Shown here: positions 12,731 through 24,114 of the stretch, in pieces
Numbering within the stretch: the stretch's first letter is position 1
How the letters are laid out: each line of letters begins with the position of its first letter
Assembly (NCBI GenBank): GCA_015956445.1
Contig: WIUZ02000001.1
Location: forward strand, 3,038,001-3,102,000
Origin: Thelephora terrestris
Lineage: Eukaryota > Basidiomycota > Agaricomycetes > Thelephorales > Thelephoraceae
Length of the DNA: 64,000 nucleotides
Direction of reading: 5' to 3'
Program-made: the position numbers and the translations under genes
The notes under the pieces: model-generated
Told to the model about the DNA's origin: nothing
Database searches by the model: none
Seen by the model: only the letters and a program-made list of their open reading frames with translations

Positions 12731-15526
12731 ATGCCCTTTAACGATCTGCTACGACAACATATGCAGCCTTTCGCGAACGTGGTTACTGCCCAGAGGTTTA
12801 CGCTATACGCCCTGGCCAGTACGATCGCCGTTGCGGCCGTGATCGCTAATGCTTGCAGGAATTACTCAAACTTCTACTCTATCGCTGTATATCTTGGTCG
12901 GAGCGGGAGGAGTGTTCTGGTGAGTTCTAGCCCGTATCGACAATAGCCACGCTTGACCTCGATCGTGCAGTTCCTGGCCAACTTCTGCGTGGTACTAGCT
13001 CTCGCGAGCGGCAAGGTGTTACAGAAGATATTCTTTGGACAACTACAACCGCGTGAAGTCGAGGTATGGTCCACAAGCATCTCAGGAGGTGCCACCGTTG
13101 AAGTCTTGTCTACAGCGGCTGTATGACCAAACATGGATGTTCGTTACAGAGTCGCTTCTGGCCTTTACCATCTTTCGCGACGAGTTCGATATTCCATTTG
13201 CCATCATGTTCGGATTTCTTCTATTTGTGAAGTGTTTCCATTGGCTGATGAGTGACCGGATGGAATCGGCGAGTTGCTCTCAAAGTGCGGAATGCCGCCA
13301 AGTATAACTAACCCACCTCTAGATGGATCAAGTCCCTTATCCCGGTCCGGGTGTCCTATTTCACGTTCGAATGGTCGTACTGTTTATTATATTGGCCACA
13401 GTCGATGTCCTGTCCCTTGGCGTTGCAATGAACACGATCCTCACGGAAGGAGTTGGTGGTACGGTTCTCTTCGCCAACGAGGTGAGTCCATGACCCGCCC
13501 CGCTCCCCAATTATTGACCGATCCTCAGTACGCGATCCTGTTGGCTAGCGCCTTGAACTCTATTGCCAAGTACTGCATCAACATAATCGAGTTCCGCCAT
13601 GCACGTACACATGGCGGAGAGGCCGCTCCTCCTTGGGAAAACAAGTCCATGTATCTATTCTATATCGAACTTTTCACAGGTACGCAAGGAATCGTTGTCT
13701 TGCCTCTGAGACGCCTCTTACCCGCCGTAGATTTCATGAAGCTCGCAACCTACCTTCTGTTCTTCTCGTTGATAATCGTGAAACATGGCCTTCCGCTGAA
13801 CATGATTCGGGACGTATACATCACCGCCCGTTCGTTTGTCACCCGATTTCGCGCACTCACTCGGTATCTCTCGGCCACACGTGACATGGACCGTCGTTAT
13901 CCTAACGCCACGGAGGTTGAGCTGAACGAAATGTCGGATAGAACCTGCATCATCTGTCGCGATGAACTCGCACTCCGAGATCCGCGAACTCAGCAAGCTG
14001 GCCCCAACACCACACCAAAGAAGCTGCCGTGTGGGCATATCTTCCACTTCAACTGCCTTAGGTCATGGCTTGAACGACAACAAAGTTGCCCTACTTGGTG
14101 AGTTTCGGAGTGCTCTCATGCAGACCACTAGGCGTGCTAATTCCTCGATAGCCGCCGCACTGTGCTAGAGTCGACCCCACAGCGCCGCGCGGGTCAGCAA
14201 GCACAACGCAATCCGCCCCCTCAGCCACAGCCTGCTGCACGCCCAGCACCACCCTTTGGTGGCCCGGCCCTTGCAGGAGACCACCAAGGGCAACAACCAC
14301 CCAATTGGTTCAACAGATTCCTCAACGCTGCTGCTCAGCCCCCTCTCGTCCCAGGGCAGTTTGGAAACGCTGGGAATGGCAACGGTGCCAACGGGGCGCA
14401 AAACGGTGCATTGGGTTTTACCTGGGGTCCACCGGTCGGGAATCAACAACAGGTACCAGCGACACCATTAACGTGGGGTTACCCTCCTCCCGCTCAGCTG
14501 CAGCCGCCCCCTCAGTTCCCGGGTTTCTACGGTCCAGATGGTGTTTGGTATCCATGGGGTACACAGTTGCCGTTACAGCAGCCCTTGGCTCAACCAGCCC
14601 CTCAACCTGCGGAACGCGACACTCCTGCGCCGACTCGACCTAGAACCGCAGCTGCCTCTGATTCCACATCGGCCTCGGACACGAGTTCAGGTTCCCCTAC
14701 AGAATCCGATTCTACAGATTCCACAATGTCGGACCCTCCTCGGGAACTGGCAGGAACGCGCGAGGCCACTTTAAACGCAGCCCTTCGTCGTTTAGGGCTG
14801 CAGCCCGTTGGCATCTCGAGGGATACTACAGCACCCGCAATCAATGGAACATCCTCCATTCCGTCGCCGAGCCCTTTGACCGCAGGCCCTGCGCCCGTTC
14901 AAACCCACCCCGTACAGCCAACGACTGGGCAAACGCAACCACATTCTTCCTCCCAGCCTCATCCGTCGACCTCTTACTCCGCTGAGCCAAATCATGCTGC
15001 GGCTGTCCCCCGGTTATTACCACTGACCGATTTCAGCCCTACCCCCACCACCTTCCCCTCTACTCCGAGTTTTGTCTTCAGTTCCCCCACCCCTACGATC
15101 ACGCGATACCCACAATCCCCTCGACATTCGGCGCCTTTGCCTCCTTATTACTATCCTTTCGCACAGGGCTACCCGACACCCCCTACGGTTCCTTCACGTT
15201 TGGGTGTTGAGCCAAGCTCCCGACGCAACACTCTGGACGAGTTGCTCGAACAGCTGCCCAGCACGTTGAATGAAGGAGAGATAAGAAATTGGGATCGAGT
15301 GACGCGTGAGGCGATCGACGAGAGGTTGCGAGTTTTGACTCGTGCGGATGAGATTGTCAATCGACTGGTAGATGAACTAACGAGGTTGAGGAGTACGATC
15401 CCCAGCTCAGACAGCATTGTCCCTGATGTCCGATCCCCGTTGGACAGCGTTGGCGAGGGAAGTAGCAGAAAGCAGGGGCGTGATACTGGAAAGCAGAGGG
15501 AAGTTGTCCCAGAGGACGGGTCATAG
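12731..15526 (+). CDS. HRD1: ERAD E3 ubiquitin ligase Hrd1 (synoviolin)
   Basis: Hrd1 is the ER-membrane RING ligase and retrotranslocation channel of ER-associated degradation. Seven exons (12731-12919, 12971-13063, 13116-13268, 13323-13481, 13529-13679, 13731-14097, 14152-15526) give 828 residues. The N-terminal part has the multi-span membrane domain with family blocks TLYALAST, LYDQTWMFVTESLLA and YLLFFSLIIVKHGLPLN. The RING-H2 domain follows (CIICRDEL, then [29 protein letters not shown], split by an intron at the last Cys codon). The final exon is a 450-residue Pro/Gln/Ser-rich, disordered tail that closes with a short charged, probably helical segment. The third intron (13269-13322) begins GC rather than GT; its CTAAC branch site and the uninterrupted family match support it. 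Confidence 0.93.
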
Positions 15527-15701
15527 CCAAACAAGTCCTCACATCGTCACACACAATCATTCCTGATCTTTTCACCCGTACTTATTTGTATGTAGTCGCA
15601 AACTTGTTTCAGTTCCATGTTGCTCATTCTTGGCGTCCTGAAAATCTAAGGTATATCAAGCGGCCAGTGTGATATTGTACGGAGGGAGGCTGACGACTCT
15701 T

Positions 15702-16507
15702 TCAAATGCCGGCGAGCAAGGCTTCGGCTCGCCTTTTGACCAGGTCGGGGTCCACACTCGATCGGTCCACTTGGGAGTAAAATGACTTGAAGACCAGGCC
15801 GATAAGTCTCTTCGTTTCACCTGGTTTCGCCGTTGCTTTCAGCCCATCAGCAATGGGCTTCAGGACCCTATCAATCTCGGCCCCAGGAAGCAGCGAAGGG
15901 AGGTAAGAGGTGAGGAGCGCATGCTCTTCCTTCTCTTTTGCGGCAAGATCCTCCCTGCCACCTTTTTCAAATTGGCTCACGTTGTCGAGCTGTGAACCCA
16001 GATCAATGTCGTCAGTCGAGGAACTCTACGGTGTTTCCAGAAATGGACATCAAAGCACTCACACGCCGTTGGGAGGCCTTGCGAAGGAGGGGGACAATGC
16101 CCGAATCCGGGATTTTCTCTGTCTGAGACTTATCCGCCGCGTACACATCTGCTAGCACTGCCTGGCGAGATTTGTGTCAATAAGCGCGTCCCTGGTTGCT
16201 GGCAGGTGTTTGCGTAAGCTCACCCTTATAGTGGTGGAGGCCATTGTATTCTTGTTCTGTCCAGGTATTACGGCAGTGTTTAGAATTCAATGCTTTGGGT
16301 CAGGGACGAAAGTTTCGAAGTCACTCACTTTCATAGCGGCTTTGAGGTCTGCCAGCAGTTGGGCTCGCAAACCTATTGAGGGCTTTGAGACACAGGGATT
16401 TTACACAACCCTTGCGCCATACCATTGTTAGCAGGAGCAGTATCACCATACGCCCTGAATGCCGGAAACCTGCGGGTAGTGGGCACTATCCTTTTTGCGC
16501 TCAGCAT
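15702..16507 (-). CDS. AIM41: AIM41-like mitochondrial GatB/YqeY-domain protein
   Basis: The C-terminal exon (15702 to about 16010) encodes the YqeY/GatB-like helical domain: KEEHALLTSYLPSLLPGAE, LIGLVFKSFYSQVD and DLVKRRAEALLAGI. Upstream exons on the minus strand give LRAQLLADLKAAMK (near 16330-16380), NKNTMASTTIR (near 16240-16272) and a segment VYAADKSQTEKIPDSGIVP (near 16080-16155). The first exon starts at ATG 16507 with a basic, hydroxylated leader (LSAKRIVPTTRRFPAFRAYG) that looks like a mitochondrial presequence. The family relates to the tRNA amidotransferase GatB tail; yeast AIM41 is mitochondrial with no well-defined role. It is divergent from WEE1. Confidence 0.82.
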
Positions 16508-17295
16508 GATCGGTAGCGAAGAAGAGCGTTTGAGTGTGCATAGCCACCAAACCAAACAAGGAACTCGACCCTTCTCACTTTGATATGTGGCGACGCCCAT
16601 GGTGTTCTCCTCAGCACGTTAACGATCCACATTCAACCCTGATCAGATTCGCCCACAAGTCAACCTCATCTATCTGTGAAGTAAAGGTTCCGCTCATCAC
16701 CACTCGTCCGTTTTAGGGTACCTCCACAATCGTGCCGAGATAGCAACCGGCCAAGGGACTTCTCCTTTCGACGTCGGCTACGTTGCGTTGACTCGCGAGG
16801 AGACTGTGAGTAATACAAGGTTGCCATCGTGCTGGAGGAAGCTGGGGCTCGGAAGTGGGAGGTGGATAGCATTCTCACTTCACAGTGGCACAATTCTTTG
16901 ATGAATTAAAAACTGAATTTTTGGGACAGCCGCGACGCGTCGACGCGTCAACCGACAGTTCAACTTTGTGGCAGTAACCTTTCTTTTCCAGGGCGGACAA
17001 TAGCACGTGTACTTCCCAATCGGGAATAGCAAAACGCGGTCATGTGACGTGTTGACTCCAGTGCCACGCCGCTGTTTCCCATAACCCGCACGAACTGACC
17101 AGACCATAAAACGACGCGCCGCCCTTTTACACATCCCACAGCCCTCGACGCCGCCGCTCCACTGGACCACCACCGAACACACTGACGTTCTCAGCGACGC
17201 CACCCTTGGCTCCAACGTCCAGGACGACATCGCTCGAGCGTCCGCATCGCACTCAAATATTCTATCCCCTCGTCTCTCTTTCAACCTAGAAAACA
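16508..17295. other. Divergent AIM41/WEE1 promoter region
   Basis: No coding signal is recognised. Besides the ACGCGT palindrome, 17100-17290 is rich in C and T, as expected of a 5' leader upstream of WEE1. Confidence 0.45.
16934..16949. promoter_or_regulatory. Perfect palindrome with two ACGCGT (MCB-like) sites upstream of WEE1
   Basis: GACGCGTCGACGCGTC reads the same on both strands and contains two overlap-free ACGCGT hexamers, the Mlu cell-cycle box bound by MBF-type factors in yeasts. It lies about 350 bp before the WEE1 ATG and about 430 bp from the AIM41 ATG. The palindrome is directly seen; its use as an MBF site is inference. Confidence 0.45.
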
Positions 17296-20200
17296 ATGCT
17301 TACATCCTCTCCATCTCAGCGCTATACATCTCCATTCTCCCGCGAATTACCCTTTAGCTCACCTCTGGTGATGACCAGCACTCCCCCGCGATTCCAATCC
17401 GCCAACAGGTCCTCGTGTTATTCTCCGGCCATGACCCCGTCTCCGCTCAAAGCCCGTAGTTTAATGGACACCGACGACCTCTTTTCATCGCCATCCACAT
17501 CCCGCTTGGTGAGCAAACAAGGCCCCGACTCAACTCCACCGCGTTTTCCGACCCACTCTACCTCCGCGCCTATGCGGACGCCGGTGAAGGATTCCCAGCC
17601 GAATCTTTTTCGCGCTCTCGACGAGCTGCCCCGTCACACCGACGCCGGAGTCGGTGCTAAACGCAAACCCGCTCCTCTACCCAAGACCACACCCTTGCGA
17701 AAACCTGCTGTTACGCCGCTCAAAGTCACAACTGCTGCTCCGTTACCCACTCATTCATCGAACGATTCCTTCTCCTTTGGCCGGCTTGCGCCACTTTCAG
17801 CACCTCGTTTTTCCTCCAGGACACCTCAAACCAAAGTCGACACCGAACACGCTCTCAGACGTCAGGCAGAGACTATGACCAACTTAAGGATCGGAGAATT
17901 GGCCGCCTGCGCCGGCGATTCCGACAGTGATCTGGATCAACCTAAGCTCTTGCTCAATCGCAACGACGGTATCGCAACCAGCATTTCTCCTGATGGTCAC
18001 GTCACAAAGCGCAGGATTCGATCCAAGCCTAGCTCTGGCGACATGTTTGAAGATCTTGCCGACTCTCCTTTTATTGTACATGTGCGTATTTCTACTTTAC
18101 ATCCATCCATCACAGTGCCTCATATTCTCTGGTCACAGTCAACATCCAAAACCGTGAGGAGGCCAATGGGTGGAACAATCACCTTTCCTTCCGCCGCCCG
18201 CCCGCGGTCTCGTCATGGATCGACATCTTCTGTTTCTTCTAGCGACATCCCATCCCCAGTATCCCTCTTCCGTGCTCAGGCTGGTGCCGGCCCGCGCTCT
18301 CGGACGCAGTCCCAGTCTGCCACGAGGCGGCCCATTCAGCGTCACACTAGCAACAGTTCTGCTTCCCTCTTCTTTGGACCTTCGATTCCCGCTCCTGAGC
18401 CGAAGTCTCCCATTCGATCCGCTCTGCGATCAAACCATTCAACCCATCGAACACAGATGAAGATGGGGAATAGGCACACGTACTCTGGAAGCGACATTCG
18501 TTCCAGCTGGGAAGCGACACCGTCTAAATCCCCTCCCTTCAACCCTCTTCCGAACTACAGCGAGGAGGATACCGATATTGACGACTTCTTTAGTGGACCG
18601 TCAGACTCTTCATTTGCATTCACGGTAGTCGATTCTACCCCCTCACGTCCGCGAAACCCCATCACCTTCTTGCCGAAGAAATACAAACCCCGAGATTCCG
18701 CTGTCTTGTTCGAGAGCGATGACGACCGGATTCCGAGCATGCCTGGTGCATCCTCTTCGCTCAGCACGATCAACAGTGGTGACGGTCTCATCACGCCGGT
18801 GTACCCTGACCACGCATCCGGTTGGCCATTACGTGACGGCCCTTTCGTAGCTGGCCTGGATAACGATTTCTTTGGCCGCGATCCTGACGCGTATTCCCGC
18901 TCCGAAGCCGATGCTTACATCATGCGCCTGCTGACAGGAAACACAAAGCCTGCTTACGGGAAGGAGGAAGGGATCAAACGGATGCCTGACACGCCAGTAA
19001 AGAAGTTGAAGACCACGCACTTCGTTGTCGAACGACCGTGGCAGAGCGCCTTCACTCGCAAGATCGGTTCGGAAGAGTTTGACTACCTCGCTCCGCCTCC
19101 TGGTAGAGGTGGAGGAAAGAAGACTGGGCCTGGGAAGAAGCCCAGAAAGAGTTTGCCTGCGGCTTTCCCTGCCCTCCCTGAAGCGGATGCGGATAGTCCA
19201 ACGGATAGGAAGGACACCAAGTATGCTGGTCTGGGGCTCGGTCGGCCAAGAGAGAATCCCAAGAGCTCCAAGCCCGCCACTGGACGTACTCACTGGCTGA
19301 TGCGAAGGAGCAGCAGTGGCGCGTTCGACAACATGTCAAGCGGAAGTGATAACTCTACTGCCGCAACTCCGACGCGACCAAAGGACAAAGGTAGCAGGCA
19401 TCCCAGATCTCGGGCTTGTCTTTTGCTGACCTGGATTTTGTTTGTTTGTTTGCAGATGAATGGCACTTGCCCCCTCCTCGCATTCCTATTCAACTTTCTG
19501 CCTCGAAACCAGGGCGTCTGTCTAGCGATCAACGTTCCACCTCCTCATCGTCCAACTCGACGATCACCTCCCCGACCTCTCCTCGGTTCCTGAAATCTGG
19601 ACGACGAGCACCTGGGCCGAGTCCGTTGAAACAGCGCGCTTGCATCCGGTACGCCCAGCAGGTCGTGTCCGGTGATGAATGTCCGGGAAAGTTCGAACGG
19701 GATTTTGATGTGCTCGACGAAGACCTTGGTAGTGGAGAATTCGGTCGTGTGCTCAAGGTTCGACGAAAAACTGACAGTGACGATTACTTTGGCAACCCGA
19801 AGGATGACGACCTGTATGCCATCAAGAAATCAAAGCCTATCGAAGGCGTGAAGCACCGGTGTGTTTATCTTCACTATCCTGATGGCGCTGGAGCTGATAA
19901 CAGCGGTGTCACTAGGTTGCGCCTGCGAGAGGAAGTCGACATCCTGAAACAGCTCACCGAGGCATCGGCAGGAGGGCATGGTCACCCAAATGTCTTGAGA
20001 TACATCGATAACTGGGAACAAGACGGTCTGTTGCTCATACAGACGGAACTTTGCGCTCTCGGTAGCCTCGGGAGATTCCTGTGGGACTTCGGACGGAAGT
20101 TCCCAAGGTTGGACGAAGCTCGGGTGTGGAAGATTCTGGCCGAGCTAACGGAGGTATGTGACTTGCTTCATTTCGTGGCGGTTCCTGACCATCCCTCTAC

Positions 20201-20954
20201 TGGGTTTATTTCCTACCCCACTTTTTATGACGTACACAGGGGATGATGTTCATCCATGACAACGGGATTCTCCATCTCGATCTAAAGCCGGCGAACATTT
20301 TCGTGACCGCAGAAGGCAGGCTGAAGATCGGGGACTTTGGCATGGCATCCGTCTGGCCGAGGTTAGCCGGAGAAGGATTTGAGCGCGAAGGGGATAAGGA
20401 ATACATGGCGCCCGAAGTTCTGCAGGGAAAGTACAGCAAAGCGGTCGACATCTTTGGGTTAGTTCCTTTCTCTCTTGATCCTCACGGCATTTTTGATTGA
20501 TTTGACGTCGTGTTTAGATTAGGCATGACCATCCTCGAGACGGCAGCGAACATCGTCGTACCGGGACAGTAAGTTCGGCTTTCGGTTGTCGCAGTGATGA
20601 TCTGCGATTGGCTTTTGAACGATGTCATTGACGGTTGCTGTGTTTGGCAGGGGCGAGGCGTGGCACAACCTCCGACAAGACAACTTTGAGCAGGTTGAAC
20701 TGGATGATTGTCCCGAACTGTTGGAGCTGATCAAGAACATGATGAGGTCTAATCCGACGTACCGGTTGGACGCTCACCAGATCCGGTCCCACGCCATAGT
20801 GTCTCGAGCGAGGGGCGCCATGGAGAAGGCCAGACGTGGAGGTGGACCAGCCTTCGATGGATCACCGTTGGCTAGCGTCCCAGACTCTTTCTTGGGTACT
20901 GTTCTCGGAAGGAGCAGCAAGGATTACGGCGAACCGATGGATCTGAGCCCGTGA
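17296..20954 (+). CDS. WEE1: Wee1-family mitosis-inhibitor protein kinase
   Basis: Wee1 phosphorylates the inhibitory tyrosine of Cdk1 and delays mitosis. Seven exons (17296-18081, 18139-19390, 19456-19858, 19916-20153, 20240-20457, 20518-20568, 20651-20954) add up to 1083 residues. The first 700 or so residues are Ser/Pro-rich and unstructured with several S/TP sites, as in fungal Wee1/Swe1. The kinase domain has the Gly loop LGSGEFGRVLKV, Lys in YAIKKSK, the catalytic loop HLDLKPANIFV, DFGMASVW, the Wee1-typical REGDKEYMAPEVL and the C-lobe GLGMTILETAANIVVP. Two introns (18082-18138 and 19859-19915) are each exactly 57 nt and contain no in-frame stop, so retention would keep the frame. An ACGCGT palindrome lies upstream. 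Confidence 0.93.
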
Positions 20955-21970
20955 ATGTATTCCTGGAAGGTGACGTTGTGGCATTGGTCAGCCAGTCAGG
21001 TGGTGCTGTGTGTGCCGTTGTGTTCAATGCCCACAAACCTATTGAAGTTATTCCACTCCCTCTTCCGTTTCGTGCACGCGGACGTGTAATTTGCTGTTGA
21101 CCATTTTAGCCAATCCCCTCTTTTTCATCTTCCAATCTACTACTTATTGTTCTTGTACACTCGCTCGTGACTTTTTCCTACTCATCCAGCCTGATGTCAC
21201 ATGGTTTTTTGCATAACCTGTTTTCTGTCCACATTTTTTCACTACTTGTGTATGTTTTTCGCTCTTTCCCTCCTCATCTTACTTACGCCAATCATGTTTA
21301 TTGCCATGTTATGTTCACTGTCGATCTTGTTTACTACTCACACACTGATGACGTTTGTCTTTCTTGCATGCGATGATTAGATTTGCTGTTTACGCCTATT
21401 CGAAGAACGGATTTGTTGTCATCGCTGTTGAAATTGAAGGCGGGGCTAGAGATGGCAATAGACATGACAGCGACAGAAGAAAAAACAGCGGGGAACGGAT
21501 CAATGCTCGTTGTCACGTCACAAGTGATGTTTCGAGGCGATCTCCGTGATGCGAGAAGAGGGGCAAAGCGGTTTTTGCACAAAACATTTTATTCCTTCTC
21601 GTATTTTTTATTTTCCTTCCGTTGGCGTGCAGTGCCACGGCTGGCTGGCAGCATATATAGACGTTTATTGGGTTCGAATAGAGATACGCGAGGCCGAACG
21701 AGTACCAAACTTTCTTTCCGGGAGGACACTTCCAGAAACAGATTGGCCCAGTTGACCGTTCCTGACAACAGAAACCGTCCGCGCGGGAATTGGAATATCT
21801 GTTTGCTCTCTCACTCTCCTTCCTTCTAACCTCTCTCTCGCTCTGTCCCTATATCCTATTCTATATTTCATCTCCCTCATCTTTTTCCGCCATCCCCTCT
21901 TCATCCCCGCTAACCCTCGCTTTCTCACCCTGCCTCCCCCTTCGTCCCACCCTTTGAACCCCCCAAAGTC
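20955..21970. other. Intergenic: WEE1 3' flank and homeodomain gene promoter
   Basis: The first part is T-rich and probably the WEE1 3' UTR and terminator. A TATATA box lies at 21655-21660, and 21800-21965 is almost purely C/T, a common fungal promoter feature just before the ATG at 21971. No gene is supported. Confidence 0.5.
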
Positions 21971-24114
21971 ATGGACAACTCGCTCGACTACTCAGCCCTC
22001 TCAAACTCCTGCATCCCAACTACCGTTCCCACAAACGTGGATCCCTCGCTCGTAGACTTCCGGGAGTTCTATCCCTACATTCCCAATGAGATAAAACACC
22101 GCAAGAGGACGACGCAGGCGCAGCTCGAAGTCCTCGAACAGACCTTTGCCCATGACAAGAAACCAAATGGCATCATGCGCGCGAATCTGGCAAGACAGCT
22201 CGACATGACCCCCAGAGGCGTACAGGCAAGTTTTCGAATTATGACACTCCCCCAGATTTACCCCGTTCTGACGTGTTTATAACCGCCAATTCACAGGTCT
22301 GGTTCCAGAATAGGTGCGCCCTCACTTCATATCCTTTCATCCCTCCCGATCGGCACTCACGCTCTTATGCAGGAGGGCGAAAGAAAAGACGTTGGCTAAA
22401 AAGGCTGCCGCCAAACTTCAGCAACCGCAACCGCTACAAGCTGACTCTCCAGAATCTCCAGACAGTCCCGGCGCGAATCCCTCAATTTCGTTGGAACCGA
22501 GCCCTTCGACTGTGACCGATAGCAGACGTCCCTCAATCTCTCCTCCTGTTTCTCCTCCGGCTGTCAACGTTATCGAATCGTCCCAAGTCTCTCAGTCCGC
22601 AGCCTCTTCTCTCCTTTCCGCCCGTTACGACTTGACAGACCCCAACTACCCCCTCAACCTTCGCAGAGGTTCACTTCCCATTATCACCCGCTCGACCTCT
22701 GAAGATTGCGCGCGGCTCAGAATCCAACCAACTTTTGATCCCCTGGCACGCCGCGGCTCATTGGGCCTGGACGTTAGCAGACTCGCAGCTCATCCTTATG
22801 CCCATTTGGCCGCCGCAGCCAACAACGGTGGGGGTAATGGCATCTATACCGGTACAGGCCCTGTAAGGGGACATCGCATCCACGGTAGCGGTAAATCCAA
22901 CTCGCTGCCTGGGCCCAAGGCGGCAGACCAATACGGACACCTTCACAGCTATCGCTCAATGCCTTCCCATCGTGCGTCTATGCCGTACGTGTTTTCGCAG
23001 GGAACTCCACAATCCACGGACACGGCGTTCGTACCCATCAAACATTCCACGCCCGCCTTCGTTTCCAGATATCACGATGGGCTGTACTCCATGTCATCGC
23101 GTTCCATCGCTGAACCGATTCCGGGTCCGTTACCCACTCCCAACTTCTCTTTCGGGGATTCGACTGCTTCTCCTCCCGCTCCTTCCCCGAGCACTAGCGA
23201 GTCATCGGAACAGTTCACTGCTGCCCTCAGCACTTACGCTTTCCCATCCGCCACCGACGCCGATCAAGAGGAGGAGGTGCACCCGAACGCTTCCTATGGA
23301 CCATTCGCAAGTCGCTTCAGTTCGATTGCGTCGCTTGCTGGCAGCGAGTCGAGCATCACCAGCGCCTTCTATTCAGAACCTGGAAGTGTAGATGAATACC
23401 CAGCGGACTTCCATCCACACTCACGACGGCAATCACAGTAAGCTCTCCGTTCACTGCGTAGCCGCTTCTTGACCGCCGTTCCTTCCAGCGTTTTAGATCA
23501 TTTTTCAAACCTGGGGATTGAGGGGCACATTCCGTCGTCTTCTGCCGATTCGACGAAAAGATCACCGGAGCAAGTGCACCCCAGCGAGCATTCGGGGGTC
23601 AATGCCGCCTACGTGTCTCCCAGGCCCAATATGTCAAACGGAGGCAGCCCTCATCCATCCACCAAACCTGTCCGGTATGTGAGCAGTGAATTGGCTTCCG
23701 CTCTGTCCCCGACCTCGGACGGGTCGGTCCCGTATGTGAGTAGATAAAGGCGGACTCTTCCCATGGTCATTAATACTGACTTGTAATTTCAAGGACGGTA
23801 CCGAGAGATACAGTGAGGGCGCTAGGATGATGACGAACCCAGTAATTTCGCCTCCGACCCTGGAGAGCGCCCCTCTTGTTGGCAACATCGGGCGGGCCTG
23901 CTATGAAAACCAGTACTGTCCCGGCTCGTACTCGATGTACAACGACGGTTTCGACGCTCCTTCCAAGGTGGGACACTACACCGTTCCTCCATATGCCAAC
24001 GGTCAGTCCCACGGTGGACTCACGAATCCTACGTCTGTTGTATCTCCTGTGTACTCTAACCAAGAGTCGAATGTCGTCGACGTCGCCGGGTACCGGTTTG
24101 GAACTTCGCACTAG
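21971..24114 (+). CDS. Homeodomain transcription factor
   Basis: Five exons (21971-22225, 22297-22313, 22373-23437, 23489-23735, 23794-24114) give 634 residues. The homeodomain is near the N-terminus (about residues 40-100): KHRKRTTQAQLEVLEQTF, LARQLDMTPRGVQ and the recognition helix VWFQNRRAKEK. It is the typical 60-residue form, not the TALE type, and the locus has no HD1/HD2 mating-type partner, so it is more likely a general developmental regulator. The long C-terminal part is Ser/Pro-rich, with no other domain that I recognise. The recognition helix is coded across a 17-nt exon, and the preceding intron (22226-22296) has a GC donor (GCAAGT). Target genes are unknown. Confidence 0.9.

Noticed and set aside
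21971-24114. Mating-type HD locus
   Set aside because: Only one homeodomain gene of typical (non-TALE) spacing is present and there is no divergent partner or flanking MIP gene.
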